Source: Caldisalinibacter kiritimatiensis
GTDB taxonomy: Bacteria > Bacillota > Clostridia > Tissierellales > Caldisalinibacteraceae
Assembly: GCF_000387765.1 (NCBI RefSeq)
Contig: NZ_ARZA01000269.1
Coordinates: forward strand, 1 to 50,412
Direction of reading: 5' to 3'
DNA length: 50,412 nt
A program made the position numbers and the translations under genes. Under the pieces are notes generated by a model. The model did not search any database and was not told the origin of the DNA. It saw only the letters and a list, made by a program, of their open reading frames with translations. Of this stretch, positions 7,758 through 15,627 are shown piece by piece; the first letter of the stretch is position 1; each line of letters begins with the position of its first letter.

Positions 7758-9467
7758 ATGATATTTCAAATGTTAGGTGATTTAGCTAATAGAGTCGGTA
7801 TAATAATAGTTATAGCATTTATTTTGTCAAAAGTTAAGATATTCAGAAAATTAGTTTCTAAGAATAAAATTAGTTATTTAGATAAGCTAATATTTTCAAT
7901 TTTCTTTGGAATACTAGGTATAATAGGAACTTATTCGGGTATATATGTAAAGGGAGCATTGGCTAATTCAAGGGTTATAGGAGTTTTTGTTGGAGGACTA
8001 TTAGGAGGACCTTGTGTAGGGATTACTTCAGGTATTATTGCTGGCCTTCATAGATGGGCCATTGGAGGGTTTACAGCTTTATCATGTGGTATTTCTACAA
8101 TTGTAGAAGGAGTATTAGCCGGTCTTGTAAGTAAAAAATTTTACAAAAGCAATAATAAATTATCATACTCATTAATTATGGGAGCAATTGCTGAATGTAT
8201 ACAAATGATAATAATTTTAATAATAGCTAGACCTATTTCAGCAGCAACAGAGTTGGTAAGCTTAATTGCAATACCTATGATTGTAGCTAATTCTTTAGGG
8301 ATTGCTATATTTATTGGGATAATAGAAAGTATATTTAAAGACCAAGAAAGAGCAGCAGCAATCCAAGCACAAAAGGCCTTAAGAATTGCAAATAAAACAT
8401 TAAAATACTTAAGAAAAGGCTTTAATGAAGAAACAGCGTATAAAACAGCTAAAATTATTTATGATATGACGGATGTTAAAGCAGTTGCTATAACTGATAC
8501 AGAAAAGATTCTAGCTCATGTAGGTATAGGAGAAGACCATCATAGAACTGGCGATAACGTGAGAACAGAATTAACTAAGGAAGTTATTAAAACTGGTAAA
8601 TATAAAGTGGCGAAGTATAGTAATGAGATAAGCTGTAACTTTGACAATTGTAGATTAAAATCAGCTATAATAGTTCCTTTAAAAGAGAGAAATATTACTG
8701 TAGGGACTTTAAAATTATATAAAACAGCAGAAAATTCTATTTCTCAAATAGACTTGGAATTAGCATTAGGACTAGCTTCTTTATTTTCTAACCAAATAGA
8801 ATTAAGTAAACTTGAATATCAGGAAGAATTATTAGCTAAAGCAGAACTAAAGGCATTACAGGCTCAAATAAATCCTCATTTTTTATTTAATGCTATAAAT
8901 ACCATAGTATCTTTTGTTAGAACAAAACCTGATAAAGCAAGGGAATTGTTATTGCATTTAGGGTCATACTTTAGGAAAAACTTACAACAGGGTGTGGATG
9001 AAGTAGATTTAAAGAAAGAGATAGAACATATTAAATCTTATTTAGAAATAGAAAAGGCTAGGTTTGATGATAAGTTAGATGTTAATTTTCATATAGATAA
9101 AGACATCAAATGTAAACTACCACCTTTGATTCTACAGCCTATTGTTGAAAATGCTGTAAAACATGGGATATTACAAAAATTAGAAGGTGGTACGATTGAC
9201 ATTTGGGCTAAAGATAAGGAGAATGGAACTGAACTAATTGTACAAGATGATGGAATAGGAATGAGTGAACAGTGTCTTCAAAAAATATTTAATAATGACA
9301 AAAATAAAGGTTCAATAGGATTAGTAAATGTTAATAATAGATTAAAGAATAAATATGGCGATAAGTATGGATTACAAATTGAAAGTAAAGTAGGGCAAGG
9401 AACAAAAGTAACAATGTTAATTCCAAAGGATAAGGGGGCAAACTATGATAAGATGTTTGATTGTTGA
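7758..9467 (+). CDS. LytS/BtsS/YpdA-type sensor histidine kinase
   Basis: A 569-aa kinase. The ATG at 7758 follows AGAGGTGG; the TTG at 7740 is rejected. Domains in order: a 5TM-LYT membrane sensor (about residues 5-190, with GGLLGGPCVGITSGIIAG), a GAF-like domain (about 215-350) containing a CNFDNC pair of cysteines, a His_kinase box with QINPHFLFN (phospho-His 374), the N-box PIVENAVKHG (Asn 465), and DDGIGM. LytS-type kinases respond to extracellular pyruvate or related signals; BtsS and YpdA of E. coli both sense pyruvate. It overlaps its response regulator by 23 bases and precedes a CstA-family transporter. Pyruvate sensing is inferred from family and context. Confidence 0.93.
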   Translation: MIFQMLGDLANRVGIIIVIAFILSKVKIFRKLVSKNKISYLDKLIFSIFFGILGIIGTYSGIYVKGALANSRVIGVFVGGLLGGPCVGITSGIIAGLHRWAIGGFTALSCGISTIVEGVLAGLVSKKFYKSNNKLSYSLIMGAIAECIQMIIILIIARPISAATELVSLIAIPMIVANSLGIAIFIGIIESIFKDQERAAAIQAQKALRIANKTLKYLRKGFNEETAYKTAKIIYDMTDVKAVAITDTEKILAHVGIGEDHHRTGDNVRTELTKEVIKTGKYKVAKYSNEISCNFDNCRLKSAIIVPLKERNITVGTLKLYKTAENSISQIDLELALGLASLFSNQIELSKLEYQEELLAKAELKALQAQINPHFLFNAINTIVSFVRTKPDKARELLLHLGSYFRKNLQQGVDEVDLKKEIEHIKSYLEIEKARFDDKLDVNFHIDKDIKCKLPPLILQPIVENAVKHGILQKLEGGTIDIWAKDKENGTELIVQDDGIGMSEQCLQKIFNNDKNKGSIGLVNVNNRLKNKYGDKYGLQIESKVGQGTKVTMLIPKDKGANYDKMFDC

Positions 9468-10212
9468 TGATGAGAGCCCAGCAAGAGAAGAATTAATGTA
9501 TTTGTTAAATGAATATGAGGAATTAGAGATAGTGGGTACTGCAAAACATGGAATAGAGGCAATAGAGTTAAATGATAAGTTAAAGCCTGACGTTATTTTT
9601 CTCGATATTCAAATGCCTAAGGTCGATGGTATTGAAGTTGCAAAGGAAGTTATTAAAAGTACAAATGTACCTTTAATTATATTTGTTACGGCATATGATG
9701 AATATGCAATCCAAGCATTTGAATTAAATGCTATTGATTATCTTTTAAAACCTGTATCTCAAGAAAGACTTGATAAATCTATAAATAAAGTTGAGGAAAG
9801 ACTTGATAATATTTCGAATGAATACGAGCAAAAATTAAAAAAGTTATTGAATGTAATAACAAATAAAGAAGATAAAAATATTAAAAAGATTTGTTTATAT
9901 AAAAATGGAACGATTGTTCCACTAGATATAAATAAAATAATTTATGCAACAGTTGAAAATAGAAATACGGTTATCTTTTCAGTAGAAGGGAAATATGAGT
10001 ATTCTCATACATTAAGCGATTTAGAGGAAAAGCTTAATTTATCAAATTTCTTTAGAAGTCATAGAAGTTTTCTTATCAATTTAGATTTCATTGAAGAAAT
10101 AGAACCATGGTTCAATAGTACCTATCAAGTAAAAATGAAACAGATAAATGAAAAAATACCAGTAAGTAGAAAACAAGTAAAAGAGTTTAAAAATATAATG
10201 AATATAACTTAA
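9445..10212 (+). CDS. LytTR-family response regulator
   Basis: A 255-aa two-domain regulator. The receiver (1-120) has the acidic pair D8 D9, phospho-acceptor D54 in VIFLDIQMP, the conserved T in FVTAYDEYA and K in LLKP. A short charged linker is followed by a LytTR DNA-binding domain (about 150-250) containing FFRSHRSFLINL. LytTR domains bind direct repeats about two helical turns apart. Such repeats (CATTTCA words 20-21 bases apart) lie just downstream, in front of the cstA-type gene, so that gene is the likely target. It is co-translated with the kinase (23-base overlap). No terminator separates it from the transporter. Confidence 0.94.
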   Translation: MIRCLIVDDESPAREELMYLLNEYEELEIVGTAKHGIEAIELNDKLKPDVIFLDIQMPKVDGIEVAKEVIKSTNVPLIIFVTAYDEYAIQAFELNAIDYLLKPVSQERLDKSINKVEERLDNISNEYEQKLKKLLNVITNKEDKNIKKICLYKNGTIVPLDINKIIYATVENRNTVIFSVEGKYEYSHTLSDLEEKLNLSNFFRSHRSFLINLDFIEEIEPWFNSTYQVKMKQINEKIPVSRKQVKEFKNIMNIT

Positions 10213-10213
10213 A

Positions 10214-10264
10214 TACATTTCATACAAAAATATTGCATTTCAGACACAAAAACATGTAATTCAT
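10214..10264 (+). promoter_or_regulatory. Direct repeats, likely LytTR regulator binding site
   Basis: TACATTTCAT (10214-10223) and TGCATTTCAG (10234-10243) have matching cores exactly 20 bases apart. A weaker third copy, GTAATTCAT, is at 10256-10264, 21 bases further on. The YpdB site in E. coli is, as I recall, a pair of GGCATTTCAT words with an 11-bp spacer, so both word and spacing match closely. The repeats end about 34 bases before the TATAAT of the transporter promoter, a normal activator position. Confidence 0.65.
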
Positions 10265-10267
10265 CAT

Positions 10268-10336
10268 TATTTTACCCTCCAATAAGTAGATAAGAGTTAT
10301 AATGCCGTTAGAAAAGAATAAAAGGAGGGTAAAATA
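10268..10336 (+). promoter_or_regulatory. cstA-type promoter nested in an inverted repeat that covers the ribosome binding site
   Basis: TATTTTACCCTCC (10268-10280) is the perfect reverse complement of GGAGGGTAAAATA (10324-10336), the Shine-Dalgarno sequence plus the first base of the ATG. A TATAAT lies at 10298-10303 between the arms and has no recognisable -35, fitting an activator-dependent promoter. Transcripts starting there (about 10310) would lack the 5' arm and be translatable. Read-through transcripts from the regulator gene would carry both arms and mask the ribosome binding site. The sequence facts are direct; the mechanism is inferred. Confidence 0.65.
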
Positions 10337-11766
10337 TGGTATCATTTTTAAGTTCTATTGTGATTTTGATTTTAGGCTACTTAACTTATGGTAAATTTGT
10401 GGAAAAGGTTTTCGGTGTTGACGAAAAAAGACCTACACCAGCAGTATCTATCAATGATGGTGTGGACTTTGTGCCTCTTAGTTGGCCAAGAATTTTCTTG
10501 ATTCAGTTCCTTAACATTGCAGGTTTAGGTCCAATTTTTGGTGCGGTAATGGGAGCTTTATTTGGACCAGCTGCTTTTATATGGATTGTACTTGGAAGTA
10601 TTTTTGCAGGTGCAGTACATGACTATTTTTCAGGAATGCTATCAATAAGACATGACGGTAAAAGTATTTCGGAGATTGTAGGAATTTATTTAGGTGAGAA
10701 TGCAAGAAAGATAATGAGGGTATTTTCAGTTGTACTATTAATATTAGTAGGTACAGTTTTCATGACAGGACCAGCTCAATTACTAGCTAATTTAAAATTA
10801 GCCGGATTAAGCAGTATGAGCATTTGGTTAGCAATTATAATAGTATATTATTTCTTAGCTACTATATTACCTGTAGATAAGGTTATAGGAAAAATTTATC
10901 CATTGTTTGGTGCTGCTTTATTAATAATGGCAATTGGTATAGGAAGTATGTTAGTAATTAAAGGTTATAATATACCTGAAATAGCATTAACAAATATGCA
11001 TCCTGACGGATTACCAATATGGCCTATGTTATTTGTTACAATTGCTTGTGGTGCTATTAGTGGGTTCCATGCTACTCAATCACCAATGATGGCTAGATGT
11101 TTACCTAACGAAAAATATGGACGTAGAGTATTCTATGGTGCTATGATTTCAGAAGGTATTATAGCATTGATATGGGCTGCAGCAGCTATGACTTTCTTTG
11201 ATGGTGGAGTTTTAGGATTAAAAGCAGTGGTAGCTGAAGGAGGAGCAGGTGCAGTAGTAAGTGAAATATCAAGTAGTTTACTTGGTCCTATCGGTGGAGT
11301 ACTTGCAATGCTTGGAGTTATCGCTTGTCCTATTACTTCAGGAGATACGGCTTTTAGAAGTGCTAGATTAGTAATAGCAGATGCAGTTGGAGCTGAACAA
11401 GGTAAAACAAAAAATAGATTAACGTTAGCTATACCTATATTTGCGATTGGATTTATCTTAACAAGGATTGATTTTAGTATCATATGGAGATATTTTGCAT
11501 GGTCTAATCAGACTTTAGCTATGATTGTATTATGGACAACAGCTGCATATTTAATTAAGAGTAAAAAACTACATTGGATTGCAACTGCTCCAGCAACATT
11601 TATGACAGCAGTAAGTATAACTTATATACTACAAGCTCCAGAAGGATTTAGTTTACCAACAACTATTTCATATCCAGTTGGAATTGTTGCAGCAATCACA
11701 GCGTTAATATTATTTATGAAAAAGTTTGGTAAAGATAATAAAGCTTTAGAAAAAGCTAATGCATAA
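10336..11766 (+). CDS. CstA-family carbon starvation / pyruvate transporter
   Basis: A 476-aa polytopic membrane protein of the shorter CstA form. It has the N-terminal LGYLTYGKFVEKVFGVD, the GPIFGAVMGALFGP helix, HDYFSGMLSIRHDGKS, GAISGFHATQSPMMAR and CPITSGDTAFRSAR, all conserved in this family. CstA and BtsT (YjiY) import pyruvate and, in some reports, peptides. The gene follows a LytS/LytT-type system, the same arrangement of partners as BtsSR with BtsT, so inducible pyruvate uptake is the best guess. GGAGGG precedes the ATG but lies inside a long inverted repeat. A strong terminator follows. Family assignment is firm; substrate is inferred. Confidence 0.93.
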   Translation: MVSFLSSIVILILGYLTYGKFVEKVFGVDEKRPTPAVSINDGVDFVPLSWPRIFLIQFLNIAGLGPIFGAVMGALFGPAAFIWIVLGSIFAGAVHDYFSGMLSIRHDGKSISEIVGIYLGENARKIMRVFSVVLLILVGTVFMTGPAQLLANLKLAGLSSMSIWLAIIIVYYFLATILPVDKVIGKIYPLFGAALLIMAIGIGSMLVIKGYNIPEIALTNMHPDGLPIWPMLFVTIACGAISGFHATQSPMMARCLPNEKYGRRVFYGAMISEGIIALIWAAAAMTFFDGGVLGLKAVVAEGGAGAVVSEISSSLLGPIGGVLAMLGVIACPITSGDTAFRSARLVIADAVGAEQGKTKNRLTLAIPIFAIGFILTRIDFSIIWRYFAWSNQTLAMIVLWTTAAYLIKSKKLHWIATAPATFMTAVSITYILQAPEGFSLPTTISYPVGIVAAITALILFMKKFGKDNKALEKANA

Positions 11767-11770
11767 ATAG

Positions 11771-11803
11771 AAAAAGACTTCCCTTTTGTGGGAAGTCTTT
11801 TTT
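11771..11803 (+). terminator. Rho-independent terminator after the cstA-type gene
   Basis: Stem AAAAAGACTTCCC paired with GGGAAGTCTTTTT around a short T-rich loop, followed by more T. Confidence 0.9.
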
Positions 11804-11971
11804 ATTTAATAAAAAACTAGTACCAAGTATCTAGAACCTAAAAAACCTTGCTGCTTTTTAATATTGAAGATACAACTAAAGTGTGTTAAGGTAATATTAA
11901 GAATTGCTGCCAATAATGTATAATTATAGTTAAGGAATGTTGATTAACAAAGTAAATAGGAGGAATACAAA

Positions 11972-12736
11972 ATGAACGGAATTTATCTTCAAGGTGGAGG
12001 AGCTAAAGGTGCTTTTCAAGCAGGCGTTGTTTATAGATTACATGAAAAAGGGGTTAAGTTTAATGTCTTAGCAGGAACATCTATAGGAGCAATAAATGGA
12101 TATTATATATATACTGATAACTTTGAAAAACTTAAAGAAACTTGGACAAATATAGAACCTGGAGATGAAAAAATATCGGGTAAAGTTATTGAAAACGAAA
12201 GTGTCATAAATATATTGAAAGATTTAAAAGGAAAGAATAATAATGTAAAAGCATATTATGTGAATTATGTTGAAGTTAAAGGAAATCAGATAGAAGAAGT
12301 TATAGTGGATGTGACTAAACAAAATAAAAATGAAGGGATAAATTCTGTAAGATACAGTTCCCTATTGCCCTATAGATTTGATGAAGAAAAAACTTTAAGT
12401 GAAATAGTAAAAGATTTTAATACACAAAGAGTATTTGGTGAATTTAAAGAAGACTTAGTTAATGGAGTTTATGATGGCTATAAGTTAGATGGAGGCATAT
12501 TAAATAATAATTTGCTTAGTCCTTTTGTGAATGACAAAGTAGATAAATTATATATAGTATCTTTGAATAATCAGTACAAAGTTCCAGATTATATATTAGA
12601 TATTTATAATACAGAAGATATTCAGGTTATTAAACCTAAAACAGAAATAAAACCTGGGAATACTTTAAGATTTGAAAAGGAGTTTTGCACAAAACTATTT
12701 ACTGAAGGATATGAAATTACCAAGAATATAGTATAG
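11972..12736 (+). CDS. Patatin-like phospholipase
   Basis: A 254-aa patatin-fold acyl hydrolase. The oxyanion-hole motif GGGAKG is at residues 8-13, the nucleophile elbow GTSIG is at 35-39 (Ser 37), and the catalytic Asp is D173 in the DGG motif. The Ser-Asp dyad is therefore intact. There is no signal peptide, so it probably acts on membrane lipids from the cytosolic side. Bacterial relatives hydrolyse phospholipids or lysophospholipids; the natural substrate is unknown. AGGAGG precedes the start. It stands alone, with about 170 bases of gene-free DNA upstream. Patatin proteins also occur as effectors in anti-phage systems, but no cyclase or other partner is encoded here. Confidence 0.9.
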   Translation: MNGIYLQGGGAKGAFQAGVVYRLHEKGVKFNVLAGTSIGAINGYYIYTDNFEKLKETWTNIEPGDEKISGKVIENESVINILKDLKGKNNNVKAYYVNYVEVKGNQIEEVIVDVTKQNKNEGINSVRYSSLLPYRFDEEKTLSEIVKDFNTQRVFGEFKEDLVNGVYDGYKLDGGILNNNLLSPFVNDKVDKLYIVSLNNQYKVPDYILDIYNTEDIQVIKPKTEIKPGNTLRFEKEFCTKLFTEGYEITKNIV

Positions 12737-12865
12737 TTATATAAAATATCCCCTTCGAGTTAAGCTATAGGAATATAGTAGATATAACGGTAATATGTAA
12801 CAAGAGGAAAAGAAGAGATGTCATTGAACTGTATAAATAACTAAATTATTAAGAGGGGGACTGAG

Positions 12866-13066
12866 ATGAGTACTTCTAACAAAGTATTAGAAAAAGTAAT
12901 ACAGAAGAAATTTAGTGAGCATTTAGAAGCGAAGAGAGAAGGTAGAGATTATAATTTTAAAGCAGAGTTGGTTAAGGAGCTTAAAGAAGCTACTAAGGAT
13001 TTAGAAGTAGATGCTTCAAAAGAATTACCTAAATTAAGAAAATTAATAGAACAGTTAAAGGAATAA
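12866..13066 (+). CDS. Small charged helical protein, unknown
   Basis: A 66-aa protein I do not recognise. It has a strong ribosome binding site (AGAGGGGGA) before the ATG and its own terminator, so it is very likely real. Almost the whole chain is rich in K, E and L with heptad-like spacing, suggesting two or three amphipathic helices; there is no cysteine, signal peptide or membrane segment. It follows the patatin gene by about 130 bases on the same strand and may be a separate transcript. No function is proposed. Confidence 0.75.
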   Translation: MSTSNKVLEKVIQKKFSEHLEAKREGRDYNFKAELVKELKEATKDLEVDASKELPKLRKLIEQLKE

Positions 13067-13088
13067 CATTTTATTAATACATAATTAT

Positions 13089-13116
13089 AGATGTCCAACG
13101 AGGACATCTTTTTTTT
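13089..13116 (+). terminator. Rho-independent terminator
   Basis: Stem AGATGTCC paired with GGACATCT over AACGA, followed by a run of eight T. Confidence 0.88.
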
Positions 13117-13184
13117 ACTCAACTATTTCACGGTAGCTATATTTATACATATAATAATATGAGAAAGTATAAAGGGGATTTATT

Positions 13185-13457
13185 ATGGCGGGTGATAGTT
13201 TTTATCCAATTAACAAAAAGTTAGCGAAAATTTTTTCAACAGAAGTATTTAAAAAGCTGTTGAATGCAGATATTATAGAAATAGCTCAGTTGAATGCTGC
13301 TATTTCTTTGCTTATAAAGGCCAATATAGACTTTGATGTAATATTTGAGTCTGGTACAAGAAGGGAATCCCCTACTGCAGTTTTAACAATATATGTTACA
13401 CCAGTTAGAACAATAAATCTAGAATTTGTTTTTGGACCTGAACCGGGCTTTTTTTAA
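13185..13457 (+). CDS. Hypothetical 90-aa protein
   Basis: An unrecognised 90-aa protein with AGGGGAT before its ATG. It begins MAGDSFYPINKK, has a helical middle (residues about 15-48) and ends in alternating hydrophobic segments (VLTIYVTPVRTINLEFVF) that look like beta strands. No signal peptide or cysteine is visible. The next gene, an inactive-looking alpha/beta hydrolase, starts 88 bases downstream on the same strand with no terminator between, so the two probably form one operon and may work together. A downstream reading frame overlaps its end but has no ribosome binding site at that point. Confidence 0.72.
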   Translation: MAGDSFYPINKKLAKIFSTEVFKKLLNADIIEIAQLNAAISLLIKANIDFDVIFESGTRRESPTAVLTIYVTPVRTINLEFVFGPEPGFF

Positions 13458-13545
13458 TACATGGAAAAAAGAGACTCTTTACTCGTATAATATTCCTACA
13501 TTACAAATAGAGTATATTAAGAATGGCTATAGGAGGGAATATTAT

Positions 13546-14436
13546 ATGGGTGTATATAGACCGATTTGTCTTCCAACTATACCAAATGTTTTAGGTGGAG
13601 AAGATGGTTTTTTTCAAAGTGAAGAAGGGAAGATATATTATACAGAAAAAGGCAAAGGAGAGGCTTTATTATTAATACATGGTATTAATGGAGGAGCATC
13701 AAATTTTACTTGGAGAAAAAATTTTAATGAATTATCTAAAAACTATAAAGTTTATGCTATAGATTTACCTGGATTTGGTAGGTCAGAAAAGAATCCGATA
13801 AAATATACTTCTTCAGTATATTGTAGAGCAATACTTGAATTTATTCAAGAAAAGATAAAAAGACCTTGCTATATCATTAGTAGTGGACTATCGGCAGCAT
13901 ATTCCTTTTTTATTGCTTTTTATGCTTCAAGATGGGTTAAGTCACTAGTACTTATTACTCCATCAGGGATTAGGAGCAATTCTAGCATACCCTGTGAGGC
14001 AAGTTTTACAACTTATAATATATTTACAAGTCCAGTATATGGTGATGCTGTATATAATTCTTTTATTTCTATTAGGAGTGTAGAGTATTTTTTAAAAACC
14101 TTCATATATGAAAACTTAAAAAATGTAACTCCTTTTGTAATAAAATATACCTTTGGTGCTGCACATCAATGTCCTAATGCTAAGTATGCTCCTGCTTCCT
14201 TTGTATCAGGATTTAGCAATATAAACATAGTACCCTTTTTATCTAGTATAAAGCAACCTGTACTTATCGTTTGGGGGGAAAAGGCGAAGTTAAGTAGTGT
14301 ACAAAATATATATGATTTTAAACAATTAAATCCATTGTTCAATACATATATTTTTAAAAAAAGTGGATTAGTTCCTCAAATAGAAGAAGCACAACAATTT
14401 AATAATTTAGCAGTAAAATTTTTTAGACAAAATTAG
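13546..14436 (+). CDS. Alpha/beta-hydrolase-fold protein lacking all three triad residues
   Basis: A 296-aa alpha/beta-hydrolase fold protein. The ATG at 13546 is preceded by AGGAGGG at 8 bases; the frame is open 120 bases further upstream but without a binding site. The fold is clear: HGINGG (oxyanion loop, 45-50), IDLPGFGRSEK (72-82), a strand-elbow-helix at 108-120, VLIVWGEK (239-246) and the last strand near 268. The elbow reads SSGLS, placing Gly 114 where the Ser nucleophile normally is. The acid position after GEK is Ala 247 rather than Asp, and the GH motif is GL (Leu 275). All three catalytic positions are thus replaced while the fold motifs are kept. It is probably a non-enzymatic protein; the partner is unknown. 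Confidence 0.85.
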   Translation: MGVYRPICLPTIPNVLGGEDGFFQSEEGKIYYTEKGKGEALLLIHGINGGASNFTWRKNFNELSKNYKVYAIDLPGFGRSEKNPIKYTSSVYCRAILEFIQEKIKRPCYIISSGLSAAYSFFIAFYASRWVKSLVLITPSGIRSNSSIPCEASFTTYNIFTSPVYGDAVYNSFISIRSVEYFLKTFIYENLKNVTPFVIKYTFGAAHQCPNAKYAPASFVSGFSNINIVPFLSSIKQPVLIVWGEKAKLSSVQNIYDFKQLNPLFNTYIFKKSGLVPQIEEAQQFNNLAVKFFRQN

Positions 14437-14519
14437 AATCTATTTAGATATAAACACTTTCACCAGTTTGTTTAAAATTACATAAAATATAATACAAAAT
14501 AAAGAATGGGGTGAAAGTA

Positions 14520-14822
14520 GTGAATAATTATCCTTATAATAATATGCCTATGCCTAGGAGGATGCCTTCTACGAACAGACCACCAAATATGCCTCCTATG
14601 AATATGCCAATGCAAGTATCTTGTATAGACCCTTTTGTAGTTGATACTTTGATGAGTATTATAGGTAAAAAAATAATTGTTGAAACAGTAAGGGGTTCTA
14701 TACAAGGAAAATTAGCCGATGTTAAACCAGACCATATCGTATTAAAAGAAGTATGCGGTGGAGATTCAGTTTTCTTTATTAGAATACAGGAAATAGTTCA
14801 TATAATGCCAAATATTGATTAA
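14520..14822 (+). CDS. YuzF-like (DUF2642) spore-associated protein
   Basis: A 100-aa protein started at GTG 14520, six bases after GGGGTG; an in-frame GTG at 14511 would lie inside that binding site. Residues 1-35 are rich in N, P and M with repeated NMP or PMP words, typical of spore-coat-like proteins. The C-terminal 60 residues form a small beta-rich domain (GKKIIVETVRGSIQGKLADV, then HIVLKE) matching the DUF2642/YuzF family. These proteins are found in spore formers and thought to be coat- or spore-associated; no activity is known. It has its own strong terminator. Confidence 0.75.
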   Translation: MNNYPYNNMPMPRRMPSTNRPPNMPPMNMPMQVSCIDPFVVDTLMSIIGKKIIVETVRGSIQGKLADVKPDHIVLKEVCGGDSVFFIRIQEIVHIMPNID

Positions 14823-14830
14823 CAGTTGTA

Positions 14831-14865
14831 GTGAGTTAAGGAAAAATTTCCTTAACTCACTTTTT
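14831..14865 (+). terminator. Rho-independent terminator
   Basis: A 14-bp perfect stem, GTGAGTTAAGGAAA and its complement over two A, followed by five T. Confidence 0.92.
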
Positions 14866-15100
14866 AGGTTATTATTTTTTAGTACTTTAATTAGTACTAG
14901 TATTTAGCAAAGGCTAGTAGGTAAAATCCAATAGTCAACTTAGTTTTGTAATTTTGTATTTCTACTACCCAGTATCAAGTACCTAGCACCTATAAGTAAA
15001 TTTAGCTGATTTTTATTTATAAGACTCTATAACTATTTATATTTTAGGTAATTAGGTGTATTATTGGATTAGAAGGAACTAGAACTGGATGGAGGTACTT

Positions 15101-15565
15101 ATGAAAAGTAATTCTAAAATAGGTGTATATACAAAAAAATGTATTCGTTGTAAAAAATCTATAGATGCAAATTCAATTCGACCTTATTGTGATGATTGTT
15201 ATAAAATTATAGAAGATACATTTGAGACTATAAGAAAATATTTAAAAGAATTTCCAGGAGCAACTGCTTTTGAGATAGAAATGGAAACAGGGATTCCGTA
15301 TCATGTCACTAAAAGATTTGTTAGGGAAGGTCGTTTAGTAGAAATTCCCAATGAATACGTCAATATTGAATGTAAAAGATGTGGTTGTCTTTTACTTTCA
15401 GCACATTATAAATATTGTCCGGAATGTAGAAATGAGTTAAAGAAAAATTTAAACAAAGCAAAAACAGAAATATTAAATAATTTTAATCAGCAAAATAAAG
15501 GAAAAATGCATATTACTCACATGAGAAGTAGTAAAGTATACTATACTGATAAAAAAGAATGGTAA
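15101..15565 (+). CDS. YvyF-like zinc-ribbon / helix-turn-helix protein
   Basis: A 154-aa protein. ATG 15101 follows GGAGG by five bases; the ATG at 15089 just upstream overlaps that site and is rejected. The N-terminus has CIRCKKS and CDDC, a four-cysteine zinc ribbon (about residues 15-37). A winged-helix-like segment follows (ATAFEIEMETGIPYHVTKRF), then a second zinc ribbon CKRCGC and CPEC (about 100-120). This layout matches the flagellar-region protein YvyF/TIGR03826. No flagellar gene is near, and nothing here shows motility, so the product may be a stand-alone regulator or RNA/DNA-binding protein. Confidence 0.7.
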   Translation: MKSNSKIGVYTKKCIRCKKSIDANSIRPYCDDCYKIIEDTFETIRKYLKEFPGATAFEIEMETGIPYHVTKRFVREGRLVEIPNEYVNIECKRCGCLLLSAHYKYCPECRNELKKNLNKAKTEILNNFNQQNKGKMHITHMRSSKVYYTDKKEW

Positions 15566-15598
15566 TATTTAAAATGAAAGTAGATATTTATTGGATGG

Positions 15599-15627
15599 AA
15601 GGCACTTTGAAAAGAAGTGTCTTTTTT
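15599..15627 (+). terminator. Rho-independent terminator
   Basis: Stem GGCACTT paired with AAGTGTC (one G-T pair) over TGAAAAG, followed by six T. Confidence 0.78.

Noticed and set aside
11133-11483. Minus-strand frame of 116 aa inside the CstA gene
   Set aside because: Low-complexity A/P/I/S sequence, as expected for the complement of a membrane-protein gene with codon bias. No binding site.
11972-13457. Patatin plus small genes as an anti-phage (CBASS-like) system
   Set aside because: No nucleotide cyclase, E1/E2-like or other signalling partner is encoded nearby, and a terminator separates the 66-aa gene from the next genes. A housekeeping lipase is more likely.
13426-13545. Upstream extension of the alpha/beta hydrolase overlapping the 90-aa gene
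   Set aside because: No binding site at 13426. AGGAGGG lies eight bases before ATG 13546 and the extension has no fold-related sequence.
14478-14705. Minus-strand His/Arg/Tyr-rich frame opposite the YuzF-like gene
   Set aside because: It is the mirror of the N/P/M-rich coding repeats and lacks a ribosome binding site.
11819-14990. Similar words TACCAAGTATCTAGAACCTA (near 11820) and TATCAAGTACCTAGCACCTA (near 14970)
   Set aside because: Twenty bases with three mismatches is within what an AT-rich window of this size yields by chance, and no structure or boundary surrounds them. A genome-wide count would be needed to call a repeat.
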